Counted from the stretch's first letter, positions 42,363 through 52,802 are shown. The stretch is DNA of 64,000 nt from Streptomyces asiaticus (GCF_018138715.1 NZ_JAGSHX010000006.1:1302001-1366000), one strand, 5' to 3'. The notes: generated by a model not told the origin, from the letters alone. Program-made: numbers and translations.

Positions 42363-44456
42363 GTGTCCGGTCAGCAGACCACGGTGAGCACGTCCGACAT
42401 TGCCCGCATCGCGGGCGTTGGTCGCGCGACTGTGACCAACTGGCGACGGAGGCATGCCGACTTCCCCAAGCCCGCGGGCGGCACAGAGGCACGCCCTTCC
42501 TTCGACCTGGAGGAAGTGGAGAGCTGGCTGGGCGATCACGGCCGACTCCCGGAGCCAACGGAAGACCAGAAGCTGTGGCGGGGGGTACTGCGCGAGGCCG
42601 ACGACGCCGGGCTCGGCGCGGCCGTGGCGCGGGCCGCCCTGTTCCTGGTATTCCTGGAGCGCGCAGGCCATACATCGCCGGACGCGATGTACGTACGCCC
42701 TGGCGGGGGCCCGGACCTGGATGCCGAGCTGGGCGGCGAGATACTCCGGGAGATCGGCCGCACTCTTCCCGAGATGCCCGGGCCTCTCGCACTCTTGCGA
42801 TCCCCTAATCTGATGCGGGACCTGTCAAACGCGGTAACGAAGCGCCCGCCCGCCGAGGTGTTGGGGACACTCCTGACACGGTTCCGCAGCGAAACGCGGG
42901 GGCGCGTGCCGGGCACTCCCATGCCCGTCGCCGCCTTCATGGCGACACTCGCCAGGGCCGCGACCCCGGCCGGCTCATTCCGTACCGTCCTAGATCCCTC
43001 GTGTGGCACCGGAGACTTGCTGGAGGCGGCCCGTGTCCAGGGCGCCGGCTACGTCTACGGGGAGGAAAAGGATCTCCCCATCGCGCAGCTCGCGGCGGCC
43101 CAAATGGCGGTGCGGCTCACGGGCCCCGGCGAAGGCTCTACGATCCGCAGTGGGGACGCGCTCCACGAAGACCGTGCCTACGGACCGGAGATCGACGCGG
43201 TGCTGTGTAATCCGCCGTACAGCCAGCGGGATTGGGGTGCGGAAGAACTCGCCTACGCCTCCCGCTGGGAATACGGCCTGCCTGCACGTTCGGAATCCGA
43301 ACTCGCCTGGGTGCAGCACTGCCTCGCACGCGTACGCCCCGGCGGTCCGGTCGTCATGCTTCTCCCGCCCGCAGTCGCGGCCCGCAGCTCAGGCCGCCGT
43401 ATCCGGGCCGAGCTGCTGCGCCGGGGCGCGCTCCGCGCCGTGATCGCCCTGCCGCCGGGGGCCGCTCAGCCCGCGCATATCGGTCTGCATATCTGGGTGC
43501 TGCAACACCCGGAAAGCGAAGGGCGGCCTCGTATGGAGAACGTGCTCTTCATGAACTGCCCGTCGGTCCCTGCGGGGCCGTCTCCAGATCGCCCCCAGGT
43601 CACCTGGCGTGAGTTGCTGACGGCACCGGAGAAACACGGCGAGGTGCCAGGGCTCTCCCGCTCCGTCCCGATCATCGACCTCTTGGACGACACCGTCGAT
43701 CTGACGCCCGCACCTCGTCTTGCCGGGCCGTACGAGATCACACGACCCGACGAGCTGCGGCGGACTCTCGGCGGCAGTCAGGGCAGTCTGAGTTCCTCAC
43801 TGTCCAGGGCGGTGAACCTCTCCCCCGGGAGGGAGTGGGGCACACCGCGCACGGCCGATCAGTGGACTACGGCGTCGGTCGCCGACCTGATCCGCACCGG
43901 AGCGCTCACCCTGCTCCGCCCCAAGACCACCGGGCCTCCGGCTTCTCAGGACACCTCGATGGCCGGACAACCCGTACTCAAGGCCGCTGATGTGATCGCG
44001 GGCCGCCCGCCGTCCGGCACGATCCCCGAGCCGGAAGACGGAGCGGTACGCATCGAGGCCGGCGACGTGATCGTCCCGTCGACCGTCCTGTCCGAGGGCA
44101 AGTACACCGCTCGGGTGGCCGACGCGAGGACGGATGCGCGGGCCCTGCTCGGGCGCAATCTGCACTTGCTTCGGCCTGATCCGAGCCGACTCGACTCTTG
44201 GTTCCTGGCCGGTTTCCTGGCCGACCCGACCAATGTGCAGCGGGCCAGCCAGGGCTCATCCGTCGTCCGCGTCGACGCGCGGCGCCTCCAGGTCCCCCTT
44301 CTGCCACTCGAAGAGCAGCAAACTTACGGGGCGGCCTTCCGTCGGCTCCGCTCCTTCACCGAGGCGCTGCGCCGGGCGACAGCCCAGGGCGAGGACGTAG
44401 TGGGACAGCTACACGACGCCCTGACGGCGGGCACCCTGAAGCCTCCGGCCGACTGA
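42363..44456 (+). CDS. N6-adenine DNA methylase with N-terminal HTH and fused recognition tail
   Basis: GTG 42363 follows AAGGGGAGGGCTG. The 697-residue protein has a short MerR/AlpA-like helix-turn-helix at residues ~8-50 (TSDIARIAGVGRATVTNWRR). The gamma-class N6-adenine methylase core follows, with motif I LDPSCGTGDLLEA (residues 210-222) and motif IV NPPY (283-286). The C-terminal ~250 residues have an HsdS-like target-recognition arrangement (GDVIVPSTVLSEGKYTARV, LDSWFLAGFLADPTNVQ, LQVPLLPLEEQ). It could therefore both methylate and choose its target alone. It is 83 bases upstream of hsdM on the same strand. Confidence 0.85.
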   Translation: MSGQQTTVSTSDIARIAGVGRATVTNWRRRHADFPKPAGGTEARPSFDLEEVESWLGDHGRLPEPTEDQKLWRGVLREADDAGLGAAVARAALFLVFLERAGHTSPDAMYVRPGGGPDLDAELGGEILREIGRTLPEMPGPLALLRSPNLMRDLSNAVTKRPPAEVLGTLLTRFRSETRGRVPGTPMPVAAFMATLARAATPAGSFRTVLDPSCGTGDLLEAARVQGAGYVYGEEKDLPIAQLAAAQMAVRLTGPGEGSTIRSGDALHEDRAYGPEIDAVLCNPPYSQRDWGAEELAYASRWEYGLPARSESELAWVQHCLARVRPGGPVVMLLPPAVAARSSGRRIRAELLRRGALRAVIALPPGAAQPAHIGLHIWVLQHPESEGRPRMENVLFMNCPSVPAGPSPDRPQVTWRELLTAPEKHGEVPGLSRSVPIIDLLDDTVDLTPAPRLAGPYEITRPDELRRTLGGSQGSLSSSLSRAVNLSPGREWGTPRTADQWTTASVADLIRTGALTLLRPKTTGPPASQDTSMAGQPVLKAADVIAGRPPSGTIPEPEDGAVRIEAGDVIVPSTVLSEGKYTARVADARTDARALLGRNLHLLRPDPSRLDSWFLAGFLADPTNVQRASQGSSVVRVDARRLQVPLLPLEEQQTYGAAFRRLRSFTEALRRATAQGEDVVGQLHDALTAGTLKPPAD

Positions 44457-44539
44457 TTCCCAGCGCCTCGATGCGCTCGCCCGACACACTGGACACAAGC
44501 ACTGACGCAACAGCCGCCTCGCGGCCCGAAAGGATATTG

Positions 44540-46564
44540 GTGGACCACAGCAGGCACTCGGAGATGGTCAACTTCATCTGGAAGGTTGCCGACCTGCTCC
44601 GCGGCGACTATCGGGCGCATGACTACGGCAAGATCATCCTGCCGTTCACGGTGTTGCGACGGCTTGACTGCGTGCTGCAACCGACGAAGGATGAAGTGGT
44701 CGCTCTCGCTGACCAGATGAAGGGGCAGGGGCTGCCGGAGCACCTCCAGGAAATGCGGCTCCTAAGCGCCGCCAAGCATAAGTTCTACAACTCCAGCCCC
44801 TTGACCTTCGATGCGATTGCCAAGGATCCCAGGCAGGCAAAGAAGCAGCTACAGGACTACGTCGGGGGGTTCTCGGCCAACGCCCAGGCGATCCTGGAGC
44901 GGTACGACTTCGAGCAGCACATCACGAGCCTCCAGTCAAAGGACCTTCTGTACCTGGTGGTCGGCGAGTTCGCGAAGATCGACCTCCGGCTCCCCAAGGA
45001 CGACGAGGACGAAGGCGGCATCGACAACCACCAGATGGGCTATATCTTCGAAGAACTTATCCGGAAGTTTTCTGAGGACAATCCGGCTGGTGAGCACTTC
45101 ACTCCCCGCGAAGTCGTCCAGCTTATGGTAAACCTCTTGCTCGCTCCCGACGAGAAAGTTCTGAGCGCTGGCAGGACCAGGACCGTGCTCGACCCGGCAT
45201 GCGGAACGGGCGGCATTCTCAGCGAGACGAAAGCGCACATCGAGCGGCTGGCTCCACATGCAACGGTGGTTCTGTACGGACAGGAGTTGAATCCTGAGTC
45301 ACACGCCATCTGTCAGTCCGACCTGTTGATCAAAGAACAGACCCCGGACAACATCAAGTTCGGCAACTCCTTCACAGAGGACGGCCATAAAGAAAAGGCC
45401 TTCGACTACCTGGTGACCAACCCGCCATTCGGAGTGGAGTGGAGGAAGGTCAAAAGCTTCATCGAGAACGAGAATAAGCGAGGTCACTCTGGGCGCTTTG
45501 GTGCCGGACTTCCCCGTATCAACGACGGCTCGTTCCTCTTCCTTCAGCACATGATCTCGAAGATGAAGCCCGCCGTTCCTGACGGCAAGGGAGGGTACGA
45601 AGGCGGCAGCCGAATCGCTATTGTTTTGAACGGCTCTCCGCTGTTCAGCGGTTCGGCGGGCTCTGGCGAGTCTGATATCCGTAGGTGGATTCTTGAAGAG
45701 AGGGATCTACTTGAGGCCGTTGTGGCGCTGCCGGATCAGCTCTTCTACAACACGGGCATCGCGACTTACTTCTGGATCCTGTCGAACCGCAAGGAGCGCA
45801 GACTCAAGGATAAGGTGATCTTGCTGGATGCTCGTGATCACTGGACAAAGATGCGGAAGTCATTGGGTGACAAGCGCAAGTACGTCTCGCGCGACCAGAT
45901 GACCGAGCTGACGCAGCTGTATACGGATGCCTGTGAAGTCGTGAAGGACCCCGAGCACCCGATGCACGACAAGGTCAAGATTTACGACACCAAGGACTTC
46001 GGGTACCAGCGCATCACGGTCGAGCGACCACTCAAGCTGCGCTTTGAAATCACGGAAGAAACGCTGGAGACGATTCGGTCCTCGGCAGGATTCAAGAAGT
46101 TCGCGATGAGCGAGGAACTCGCCGTCGCACTCAAACCGCTACTGGGGCAGCGGTGGGAAACCAAGCTGGAGGCGTGGGACGCCATCCGCCAGGCCATGGT
46201 GGGCGCTGGGCTGCTATGGCCTTCGGGCAAGCCATTCGCGAAGGCCTTGCGTGACGCGGTTGGGGTCCGTGACCCCGAGGGCGAGGTTCAGATGGAGAAG
46301 GGCGAGACGGAGCCGGACCCTGAACTGCGAGACTTCGAGAACATCCCGCTGGACGAGGACATCGACGCGTACATGGAGCGTGAGGTGTTGCCGCACGTCC
46401 CGGATGCGTGGGTTGACCGCTCGAAGACGAAGATCGGGTACGAGATCCCCTTCACCCGGCACTTCTATGTCTATGAGCCGCCACGGCCGCTGGAAGAGAT
46501 CGACGCAGAGCTGAAGTCGCTAGAGGAAGACATTCAGCGGCTACTGAGTGAGGTGACAAAGTGA
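44540..46564 (+). CDS. hsdM: Type I restriction-modification system DNA methylase subunit
   Basis: The start is GTG 44540, behind GAAAGGA (44528-44534); this matches the family N-terminus HSEMVNFIWKVADLLRGDYR, so the open frame back to 44471 or 44198 is rejected. The 674-residue protein has the HsdM helical N-domain, motif I LDPACGTGGIL (residues 217-227), motif IV NPPF (294-297) and a C-terminal coiled region that docks HsdS. It is co-transcribed with hsdS (four-base overlap) and hsdR (four-base overlap). GC content is lower than in surrounding core genes. Confidence 0.95.
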   Translation: MDHSRHSEMVNFIWKVADLLRGDYRAHDYGKIILPFTVLRRLDCVLQPTKDEVVALADQMKGQGLPEHLQEMRLLSAAKHKFYNSSPLTFDAIAKDPRQAKKQLQDYVGGFSANAQAILERYDFEQHITSLQSKDLLYLVVGEFAKIDLRLPKDDEDEGGIDNHQMGYIFEELIRKFSEDNPAGEHFTPREVVQLMVNLLLAPDEKVLSAGRTRTVLDPACGTGGILSETKAHIERLAPHATVVLYGQELNPESHAICQSDLLIKEQTPDNIKFGNSFTEDGHKEKAFDYLVTNPPFGVEWRKVKSFIENENKRGHSGRFGAGLPRINDGSFLFLQHMISKMKPAVPDGKGGYEGGSRIAIVLNGSPLFSGSAGSGESDIRRWILEERDLLEAVVALPDQLFYNTGIATYFWILSNRKERRLKDKVILLDARDHWTKMRKSLGDKRKYVSRDQMTELTQLYTDACEVVKDPEHPMHDKVKIYDTKDFGYQRITVERPLKLRFEITEETLETIRSSAGFKKFAMSEELAVALKPLLGQRWETKLEAWDAIRQAMVGAGLLWPSGKPFAKALRDAVGVRDPEGEVQMEKGETEPDPELRDFENIPLDEDIDAYMEREVLPHVPDAWVDRSKTKIGYEIPFTRHFYVYEPPRPLEEIDAELKSLEEDIQRLLSEVTK

Positions 46565-47859
46565 CAGACGTACTCGGCGTCACGCTGCCGCAGACCTGGT
46601 CTGCGTCCCGCTTGAAGCACGTCACCTCTCTTCTGAATCGGGGATCTGCCCCAAAATATGTCGAGAAGGGTGCTGTTCGAGCCATCAGTCAAGCGGCCAA
46701 CCAGCCCGGACGATTGGACTGGACCCGCACACGATTCCATGATTTCACTGGCGATCCCAGCAAACTCAGAGGATACCTTCTGCCTGGCGATGTGCTTATC
46801 AACTCGACCGGGACTGGCACTCTAGGACGGGTTGGATATTTTCAAGGAGCGCATGATGGTATTCCATGCATGGCGGACACCCATGTGACAGTGGCTCGTA
46901 CTCTTCCTTCACGGGTGATTCCTCGTTTCCTATATCACTGGCTCTCCTCCCAACCTTTCCAGGACTACATTTTCGCGGCCCTGGTAGTGGGTGCGACGAA
47001 TCAGATCGAGCTGAACGGCGACCGCCTTGGAGACGCTCCGATCCCGGTGCCGCCGCTACCGGAGCAGCGTCGCATCGCCGACTTTCTCGATGCCGAGATC
47101 GCACGCAGTACAGTTTTGAGCGCGCTGCTTGAGCGTTTCAGCAAAGATGTCAACGAGCGAGAAACTGCCCTCCTGGCGCGCACAGTTAACGCCGGTGCAA
47201 ACACAGTGGGAGAAACTCTGCCGCAGGGGTGGCGATGGGTCCCACTCATGCACCTGACGGAGCCCCTCCGGCCCATCATGTACGGAATCGTTCTGCCAGG
47301 GCCGAATGTGGAGCACGGCATCCCCATTATTAAAGGTGGAGATGTGGCCGCAAATAGATTGCGCGCAGATCAATTGAACCGCACTACACCCGAAATTGAA
47401 TCTAGATACGTACGGTCCAGGCTCTGCGGTGGCGATATCGTTATCGCAATTCGTGGCAGCGTAGGTGAAATTGCTGTAGTACCTGATGAACTAACAGATG
47501 CAAACTTGACCCAGGACGCGGCAAGGATCTCTGTCGGCCCCGGAGTAAATCGCGCCTGGCTCCAGGCAGTGATTTCTTCCCCGTTGGTCACCTCTCAGAT
47601 TGAGGCACGGATTACTGGTGCCACCATCAAAGGCATCAACATCGGGGATCTAAAGCGCATCTTGATCCCCTGTCCACCGACGTCGGAACAGCAGGCACTG
47701 TCCACTCGCCTCAAGCGAGACCTTGACCTCCACCACATGCTTCGCAAGAAGGTGGAAGACCACACAAAGGTCCTAACCGAGCGCCGCCGAGCCCTCCTCA
47801 CCGCCGCCGTCACCGGCCAAATCGATGTAACCACTGCACGGGGGGTGCAGGTTCAATGA
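46561..47859 (+). CDS. hsdS: Type I restriction-modification specificity subunit
   Basis: GTG 46561 overlaps the hsdM stop. The 432-residue protein has two target-recognition domains, each followed by the conserved spacer helix: PVPPLPEQRRIADFLDAEIA (~residue 165) and IPCPPTSEQQALSTRLKRDL (~375). It sets the bipartite recognition sequence of the HsdMSR complex. The coding sequence is clearly the least GC-rich in the island (stretches such as GGAGATGTGGCCGCAAATAG), as is common for specificity genes that exchange by recombination. Confidence 0.94.
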   Translation: MTDVLGVTLPQTWSASRLKHVTSLLNRGSAPKYVEKGAVRAISQAANQPGRLDWTRTRFHDFTGDPSKLRGYLLPGDVLINSTGTGTLGRVGYFQGAHDGIPCMADTHVTVARTLPSRVIPRFLYHWLSSQPFQDYIFAALVVGATNQIELNGDRLGDAPIPVPPLPEQRRIADFLDAEIARSTVLSALLERFSKDVNERETALLARTVNAGANTVGETLPQGWRWVPLMHLTEPLRPIMYGIVLPGPNVEHGIPIIKGGDVAANRLRADQLNRTTPEIESRYVRSRLCGGDIVIAIRGSVGEIAVVPDELTDANLTQDAARISVGPGVNRAWLQAVISSPLVTSQIEARITGATIKGINIGDLKRILIPCPPTSEQQALSTRLKRDLDLHHMLRKKVEDHTKVLTERRRALLTAAVTGQIDVTTARGVQVQ

Positions 47860-50800
47860 GCAACATGGGCAAGGTCCACCAGGAAAAAGCCTTCGGCACC
47901 GCCATCGTCAACCGCATGCTGGCCAACGGCTGGAAGCTCGCCACCGCCGTCCACTACCAGCCCGGCCTCGCCCTCGATACAGGCGAACTGTTCACCTTCA
48001 TCGGCCGCACCCAGAACAAGGCCTGGCTCAACCTGGTCGGCTACTACGGCGGGGATGTCAATACCGCCCAGCACGAGTTCGCCAAGCAGCTTGCCGCAAC
48101 CATCGACAAGCGCGACACCCTCCACGTGCTCCGCAAAGGCATCACGAGCCACGGCATCCACTTCGACCTCGCGTACTTCAAGCCGTCCCTCACCATCAGC
48201 CCCGACGCCCTCCGCGAGTACGACGCAAACCGCCTCACCGTCGTCCGTGAGCTGCCCTACGCCGCCAAGAACAAGGACCAGGGCAACAAGCTCGACCTCA
48301 CCCTCTTCGTCAACGGCATCCCCGTCGCGACCGCCGAGCTCAAGAACCCGCTTACCGGCACCGGCACGGCCCAGGCCATCGATCAGTACCGGACCAGCCG
48401 GGACCACCGCGAACCGATCTTCGCCAAGCGGGCCCTCGTCCACTTCGCCGTGGACCCCACCGACGTGTTCCTCACCACCAAACTCAAGGGGAAGGACACC
48501 ATCTTCCTCCCCTTCAACACCGGCTCCGACGGCCCCGGCCGGCCCGGCGGCGACGGCAATCCGCTCGTCCCTGACGACGCGCCCGAGGGCACGTACCGCA
48601 CCTCCTACCTCTGGGAGGAGATCTGGCACCCGGACGTCTGGCTGGACCTGATCGAGCGGTACGTGCATGTCCAGAAGGAAACGCAGGACGACGGCAGCAC
48701 CCGTAAGAAGTTGATCTTCCCCCGCTTCCACCAGTGGCATGCCGTCCGCGAACTCACCAAGCACGCCGCCCGCCACGGAGCCGGGCACAACTATCTGATC
48801 CTGCACTCCGCCGGCTCCGGGAAGTCCAACACCATCGCATGGGTGGCACACCGCCTCTCCGACCTGCACACCTCCCCCGAACACCCCACACCCAACATCC
48901 CCGTGTTCGACAAGGTGCTCGTGATCACCGACCGCACCGTCCTGGACGATCAGTTGCAGGAGACCATCGGCGACTTCCAGCAGACCAACGGGCTGGTGAT
49001 AGGTGTGGGCGGCAAGGGCGGAGCGAAGTCTGCCCAGCTCGCGGACGCGCTCGCGCAGGAGACCGGGAAGATCGTCATCGTCACGCTGCAGACGTTCCCC
49101 GCGCTGCTGGCGTACCTGCGCCGCGAGCCGGCCGAGATCCGGGGCAGCAGGTTCGCCATCATCGTCGACGAAGCGCACTCCTCACAGACAGGGGAAGCGG
49201 CCACCGACGTCAAGCGGGCGCTGCGCGACCTCGGGCTGGACGCGGACGACGAGGAATCGGGGGCGTCCAGCATCAGCGCGGATGCCGTGGACGCCGAGGC
49301 CACGCCTTCCGCCCCCCTTACCACCGATGACAAACTCGCCGCCTCCGCCAAGGCCCGCGGCCATAACCCGAACCTCTCCTACTTCGCCTTCACCGCAACC
49401 CCGAAGCACAAGACCTTGGGTCTTTTCGGCACGTACAACCCCCTGAAGGGCAAGAACGAGCCGTTCCACACCTACTCGATGCGCCAGGCGATCGAGGAAG
49501 GCTTCATCCTCGACCCGCTGCGCCAGTACGTCACCTATGAGACGTACTGGCAGATGGTGAACAAGGACCCCAAGGAAGCGAGCCGCGAGGTCGACAAGAA
49601 GAAGGCGAACGCCATGCTGGCGCTCGCCGCGCACACCCACCCGTCCACCGTCACCCAGCACGCCCAGGTGATCGTCGAGCACTTTCTGAGCCACACCCGG
49701 GGGCGGCTCGGCGGCCGGGCGAAGGCCATGGTGGTGTGCCGGTCGCGGCGCAGTGCGCTGGACATGTACCGGAGCATCAACCAGTACATCGACGACAACG
49801 AGCACCCCGACCCGGGGGTCCTGATCGCGTTCTCCGGATCGCTTCAGGAGGGAGACGAGGAGGTCACGGAGGCCGGGCTGAACGGTTTCTCCGAGGGAGC
49901 ACTGCGCAAGAAGTTCGCATACACCCGGGCCGACGACAAGCGGGGAGCGGCCGTCGCCGCCCGGGAGCGCGAATACCGGATTCTCGTGGTCGCGGAGAAG
50001 TACCAGACCGGCTTCGATCAGCCGCTGCTGACGACCATGTATGTGGAGAAGCGGCTGAAGGGCGTCGCCGCCGTACAGACGCTGTCACGGCTGAACCGCA
50101 CGCATCCCCTCAAGAGGCAGGAAGACCTGTGCGTCCTGGACTTCGCGAACAAGGCGGAGGACATCAAGGGCGAGTTCAAGCCGTTCTTCGAACAGCCGGA
50201 GACGATGCCGGTCGACCCGAACCTCATCTATGACGCACAGTATGCGGTCATGCAGCCGCCGATCCTGGCGGACGGCGAGATGCAGGCCTTCGCCGCCGCG
50301 TACCTCGCGGCCGAGGAGGAGGCGGGCGGCGATCAGTCCCGCTGGGAGAAGATGCACGCGGAGCTTTACCGGCTCACCGATCCCGCGCGCGACCGGTTCA
50401 TCAAGCTGCTGGACAGCAAGGAGGAGGACGGGGACGCGGACCAGGAATCGGCAGACCAGAAGGCGGCCGAGCAGTTCCGCGCCGATCTCGCCGACTACGT
50501 GCGCAAGTACAGCTTTCTCGCGCAGATCGTTCCGTACATCGACACGGACCTGGAGCGGCTACACCTGTTCGGGCAGCATCTGCTGCGCAGGCTGCCCCGC
50601 CGTGAGGGTGGCGGGGTCGACATCGGCGAAACACAGCTGTCGCACGTACGGCTCGAGAAGATCGGTGAGTTCGACGTAAGCCTGAGGCCGGAAGGCCCGG
50701 CGGAGCTCGGGGGATTCGGCAGTGGCGCCGCTGCCGCGTCCGAGCCGGAGAAGTCGCCGCTGGCGGAGGTGATCGAGCGCTTCAACGCCGATCACGGCAC

Positions 50801-51077
50801 GGACTTCACCGAGTCCGATCTCATCAAGCCGGTGCGGGCCGCGATGGCGAACGACAAAGTGAAGCGGTCGGCCGCCATCGACGATCCGGACGGCTTCCAA
50901 CATGTCTTCGATCCGGTCCTGGACGACGAGATGATGAAGCACTTCGATTCCATCCGCGAGCTCGGAGAGCAGTACTTCGCGCCGAACCCGGACTACCGCA
51001 ATTCGATGAAGCGCGATCTACGCCGGCACGCCTACCGCATGCTGCGACGCGAGCTGGGCATGGACGACGCGGCCTGA
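47856..51077 (+). CDS. hsdR: Type I restriction endonuclease subunit
   Basis: ATG 47856 overlaps the hsdS stop. The 1073-residue protein has an N-terminal PD-(D/E)xK nuclease (D147, E161-L-K163 in VATAELKNP), then a superfamily 2 translocase: Walker A SAGSGKSNT near residue 318, DEAH box (residues 438-441) and the motif VVAEKYQTGFDQPLL. The C-terminal helical region with LHLFGQHLLRRLPRREGGGV contacts HsdM. It cleaves DNA far from unmethylated sites after ATP-driven translocation. It ends the HsdMSR set, 123 bases before the kinase gene. Confidence 0.95.
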   Translation: MSNMGKVHQEKAFGTAIVNRMLANGWKLATAVHYQPGLALDTGELFTFIGRTQNKAWLNLVGYYGGDVNTAQHEFAKQLAATIDKRDTLHVLRKGITSHGIHFDLAYFKPSLTISPDALREYDANRLTVVRELPYAAKNKDQGNKLDLTLFVNGIPVATAELKNPLTGTGTAQAIDQYRTSRDHREPIFAKRALVHFAVDPTDVFLTTKLKGKDTIFLPFNTGSDGPGRPGGDGNPLVPDDAPEGTYRTSYLWEEIWHPDVWLDLIERYVHVQKETQDDGSTRKKLIFPRFHQWHAVRELTKHAARHGAGHNYLILHSAGSGKSNTIAWVAHRLSDLHTSPEHPTPNIPVFDKVLVITDRTVLDDQLQETIGDFQQTNGLVIGVGGKGGAKSAQLADALAQETGKIVIVTLQTFPALLAYLRREPAEIRGSRFAIIVDEAHSSQTGEAATDVKRALRDLGLDADDEESGASSISADAVDAEATPSAPLTTDDKLAASAKARGHNPNLSYFAFTATPKHKTLGLFGTYNPLKGKNEPFHTYSMRQAIEEGFILDPLRQYVTYETYWQMVNKDPKEASREVDKKKANAMLALAAHTHPSTVTQHAQVIVEHFLSHTRGRLGGRAKAMVVCRSRRSALDMYRSINQYIDDNEHPDPGVLIAFSGSLQEGDEEVTEAGLNGFSEGALRKKFAYTRADDKRGAAVAAREREYRILVVAEKYQTGFDQPLLTTMYVEKRLKGVAAVQTLSRLNRTHPLKRQEDLCVLDFANKAEDIKGEFKPFFEQPETMPVDPNLIYDAQYAVMQPPILADGEMQAFAAAYLAAEEEAGGDQSRWEKMHAELYRLTDPARDRFIKLLDSKEEDGDADQESADQKAAEQFRADLADYVRKYSFLAQIVPYIDTDLERLHLFGQHLLRRLPRREGGGVDIGETQLSHVRLEKIGEFDVSLRPEGPAELGGFGSGAAAASEPEKSPLAEVIERFNADHGTDFTESDLIKPVRAAMANDKVKRSAAIDDPDGFQHVFDPVLDDEMMKHFDSIRELGEQYFAPNPDYRNSMKRDLRRHAYRMLRRELGMDDAA

Positions 51078-51200
51078 AATGCTCGTTGACCGGGCACACG
51101 TCCACGTCAACCCCGTGTCGGCGTGGACGCGTTGCCATGTAAGCGACAATGCTGGGCCGCACGTGATCGCGAGACGGCAGGGGCGGGGAGGACACGGCGG

Positions 51201-52775
51201 GTGTCGGGAGAAGTACAGATCATCGCGGACCGCTATGAGCTGCGGACGGAGATCAACTCTGGCGGGATGGGGGACGTGTGGCATGGCTTCGACCCCGTCC
51301 TTAATCGTGATGTGGCGATCAAGCGCATCCGCCGGGAGCTCACCGGCCCAGGGCCGGATGCCGAGGAGTTCGCGGAGCGGTTCCGGCGGGAGGCGCGGGT
51401 GACCGCCAAGTTCGACCATCCTGGTGTACCCGCCATCTACGACGCCGTGCTCGACGAGTCCGCGGACGGCGTGTACATGGTGATGCAGCTGGTACGCGGC
51501 ACCCTGCTCACGAACATCATCGCCAGTCGCGGACCACTTCCCATTCCCTGGGCGGTCTCCGTCGTCGCGCAGATCTGCTCGGTCCTCTCGCACGCGCACG
51601 CCGTCCCCGTGGTCCACCGGGACCTCAAGCCCGACAACATCATGATCGCGGCCGATGGCACGGTGAAGGTCCTCGACTTCGGCATCGCCGCCGTACTGGG
51701 GACCGACGTCACCAAGCTGACGTCCACGGGGCACATCATCGGCACCCGGCGCTATATGTCCCCCGAGCAGATCCAGTGCGCGGCCGTCAGCCCGCGCAGT
51801 GACCTCTACTCCCTCGGCTGCATCCTGTACGAGCTGCTGGCTGGCCGGCGTCCGTTCGACGCCGAGTCGGAGTTCGCCCTGATGGAAGGGCACATGTACG
51901 GCTGGCCTACGCCGCTGCGGGAACTGCGTGCCGAGGTCGACGAGGCCCTAGAGGCGCTCACCCTGGAGCTACTGGCCAAGGTGCCGCATGAGCGGCCCGC
52001 CTGCGCGCAGGACGTCCACGACCGGCTCGTACCGTTCCTTCCGCCGCCCGATGCCCAGCCGACCGACGCGCCGCAGTCGCCGGGCCCGCCGGACCCCACG
52101 ACCCCGTACCGTCGGCCGCTCGCGCCGCGCCCTCGCCCGGTGACCGAGAAGGCTGCCCCCACACCGGCGCTCATGGATGCTCCCGCGATCTCCGACCAAG
52201 AGTTGGACCAGGCGCGCAACCATGCCGCCGCCCTGGTCGAGGAGGAGCGGTTCTCCCAGGCCGCGGGCATGCTGGAGGAAATCCTCGCGCAGGCTCTTGC
52301 CTCCCGGCCCGCTAACGAGTCCATGATGATCCGCCTCAAGATCATCCATGCTCTCGCGCTGTTCTACGACGAGGATTACGGGCGCGCACTGCCGGAGTAC
52401 GACGCACTCGCCGAGGTGATCGGCGCGGCCGGGCCGGACCGTGCTGAGGACGCTCTCTACTACCGCAGTCAGGCCGCCTTCTGCCGGATGGAACTGGGTG
52501 ACAGCGCCGGAGCGTTGGCGGAGTACCAGGAGGTGCTCGCGCGGCTCCGGCTCAGCCACCCCGAAACTTCGGATCCCGTGCTGGAGGTGCGCCGCCATGT
52601 CGGACAGCTTCTCTTCTCTGGCGGTCGGCTGAGCGAGGCGGCCGAGATGATGATTCCGCTGTACCGCGATCTGGTCGAAGTGTACGGCGCCGCCGCACGC
52701 GAGGCAGGCGAGGTCCGGGACGCCCTCGTCCGCATCCGTCTCAGGACCTCCGGCAACCGCCGCCCCACCCCGTAA
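51201..52775 (+). CDS. Ser/Thr protein kinase with C-terminal helical repeats
   Basis: GTG 51201 follows GGGGAGGACACGG. The 524-residue protein has a cytoplasmic Hanks-type kinase: GGMGDVWHG, K41 in VAIKRI, HRDLKPDNIM from residue 139 and DFGIAA from 159. There is no transmembrane helix. After a Pro-rich linker (~300-345) the last ~180 residues form TPR-like helical pairs (ALVEEERFSQAAGMLEEILA, LFYDEDYGRALPEYDALAEV, GDSAGALAEYQEVLARLR). The kinase is on the same strand as hsdR and only 27 bases upstream of the helicase gene. It may sense or regulate the restriction proteins; that link is inference. Confidence 0.9.
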   Translation: MSGEVQIIADRYELRTEINSGGMGDVWHGFDPVLNRDVAIKRIRRELTGPGPDAEEFAERFRREARVTAKFDHPGVPAIYDAVLDESADGVYMVMQLVRGTLLTNIIASRGPLPIPWAVSVVAQICSVLSHAHAVPVVHRDLKPDNIMIAADGTVKVLDFGIAAVLGTDVTKLTSTGHIIGTRRYMSPEQIQCAAVSPRSDLYSLGCILYELLAGRRPFDAESEFALMEGHMYGWPTPLRELRAEVDEALEALTLELLAKVPHERPACAQDVHDRLVPFLPPPDAQPTDAPQSPGPPDPTTPYRRPLAPRPRPVTEKAAPTPALMDAPAISDQELDQARNHAAALVEEERFSQAAGMLEEILAQALASRPANESMMIRLKIIHALALFYDEDYGRALPEYDALAEVIGAAGPDRAEDALYYRSQAAFCRMELGDSAGALAEYQEVLARLRLSHPETSDPVLEVRRHVGQLLFSGGRLSEAAEMMIPLYRDLVEVYGAAAREAGEVRDALVRIRLRTSGNRRPTP

Positions 52776-52802
52776 TCCGCTGACCGGAAGAGATCACTCG
52801 TC

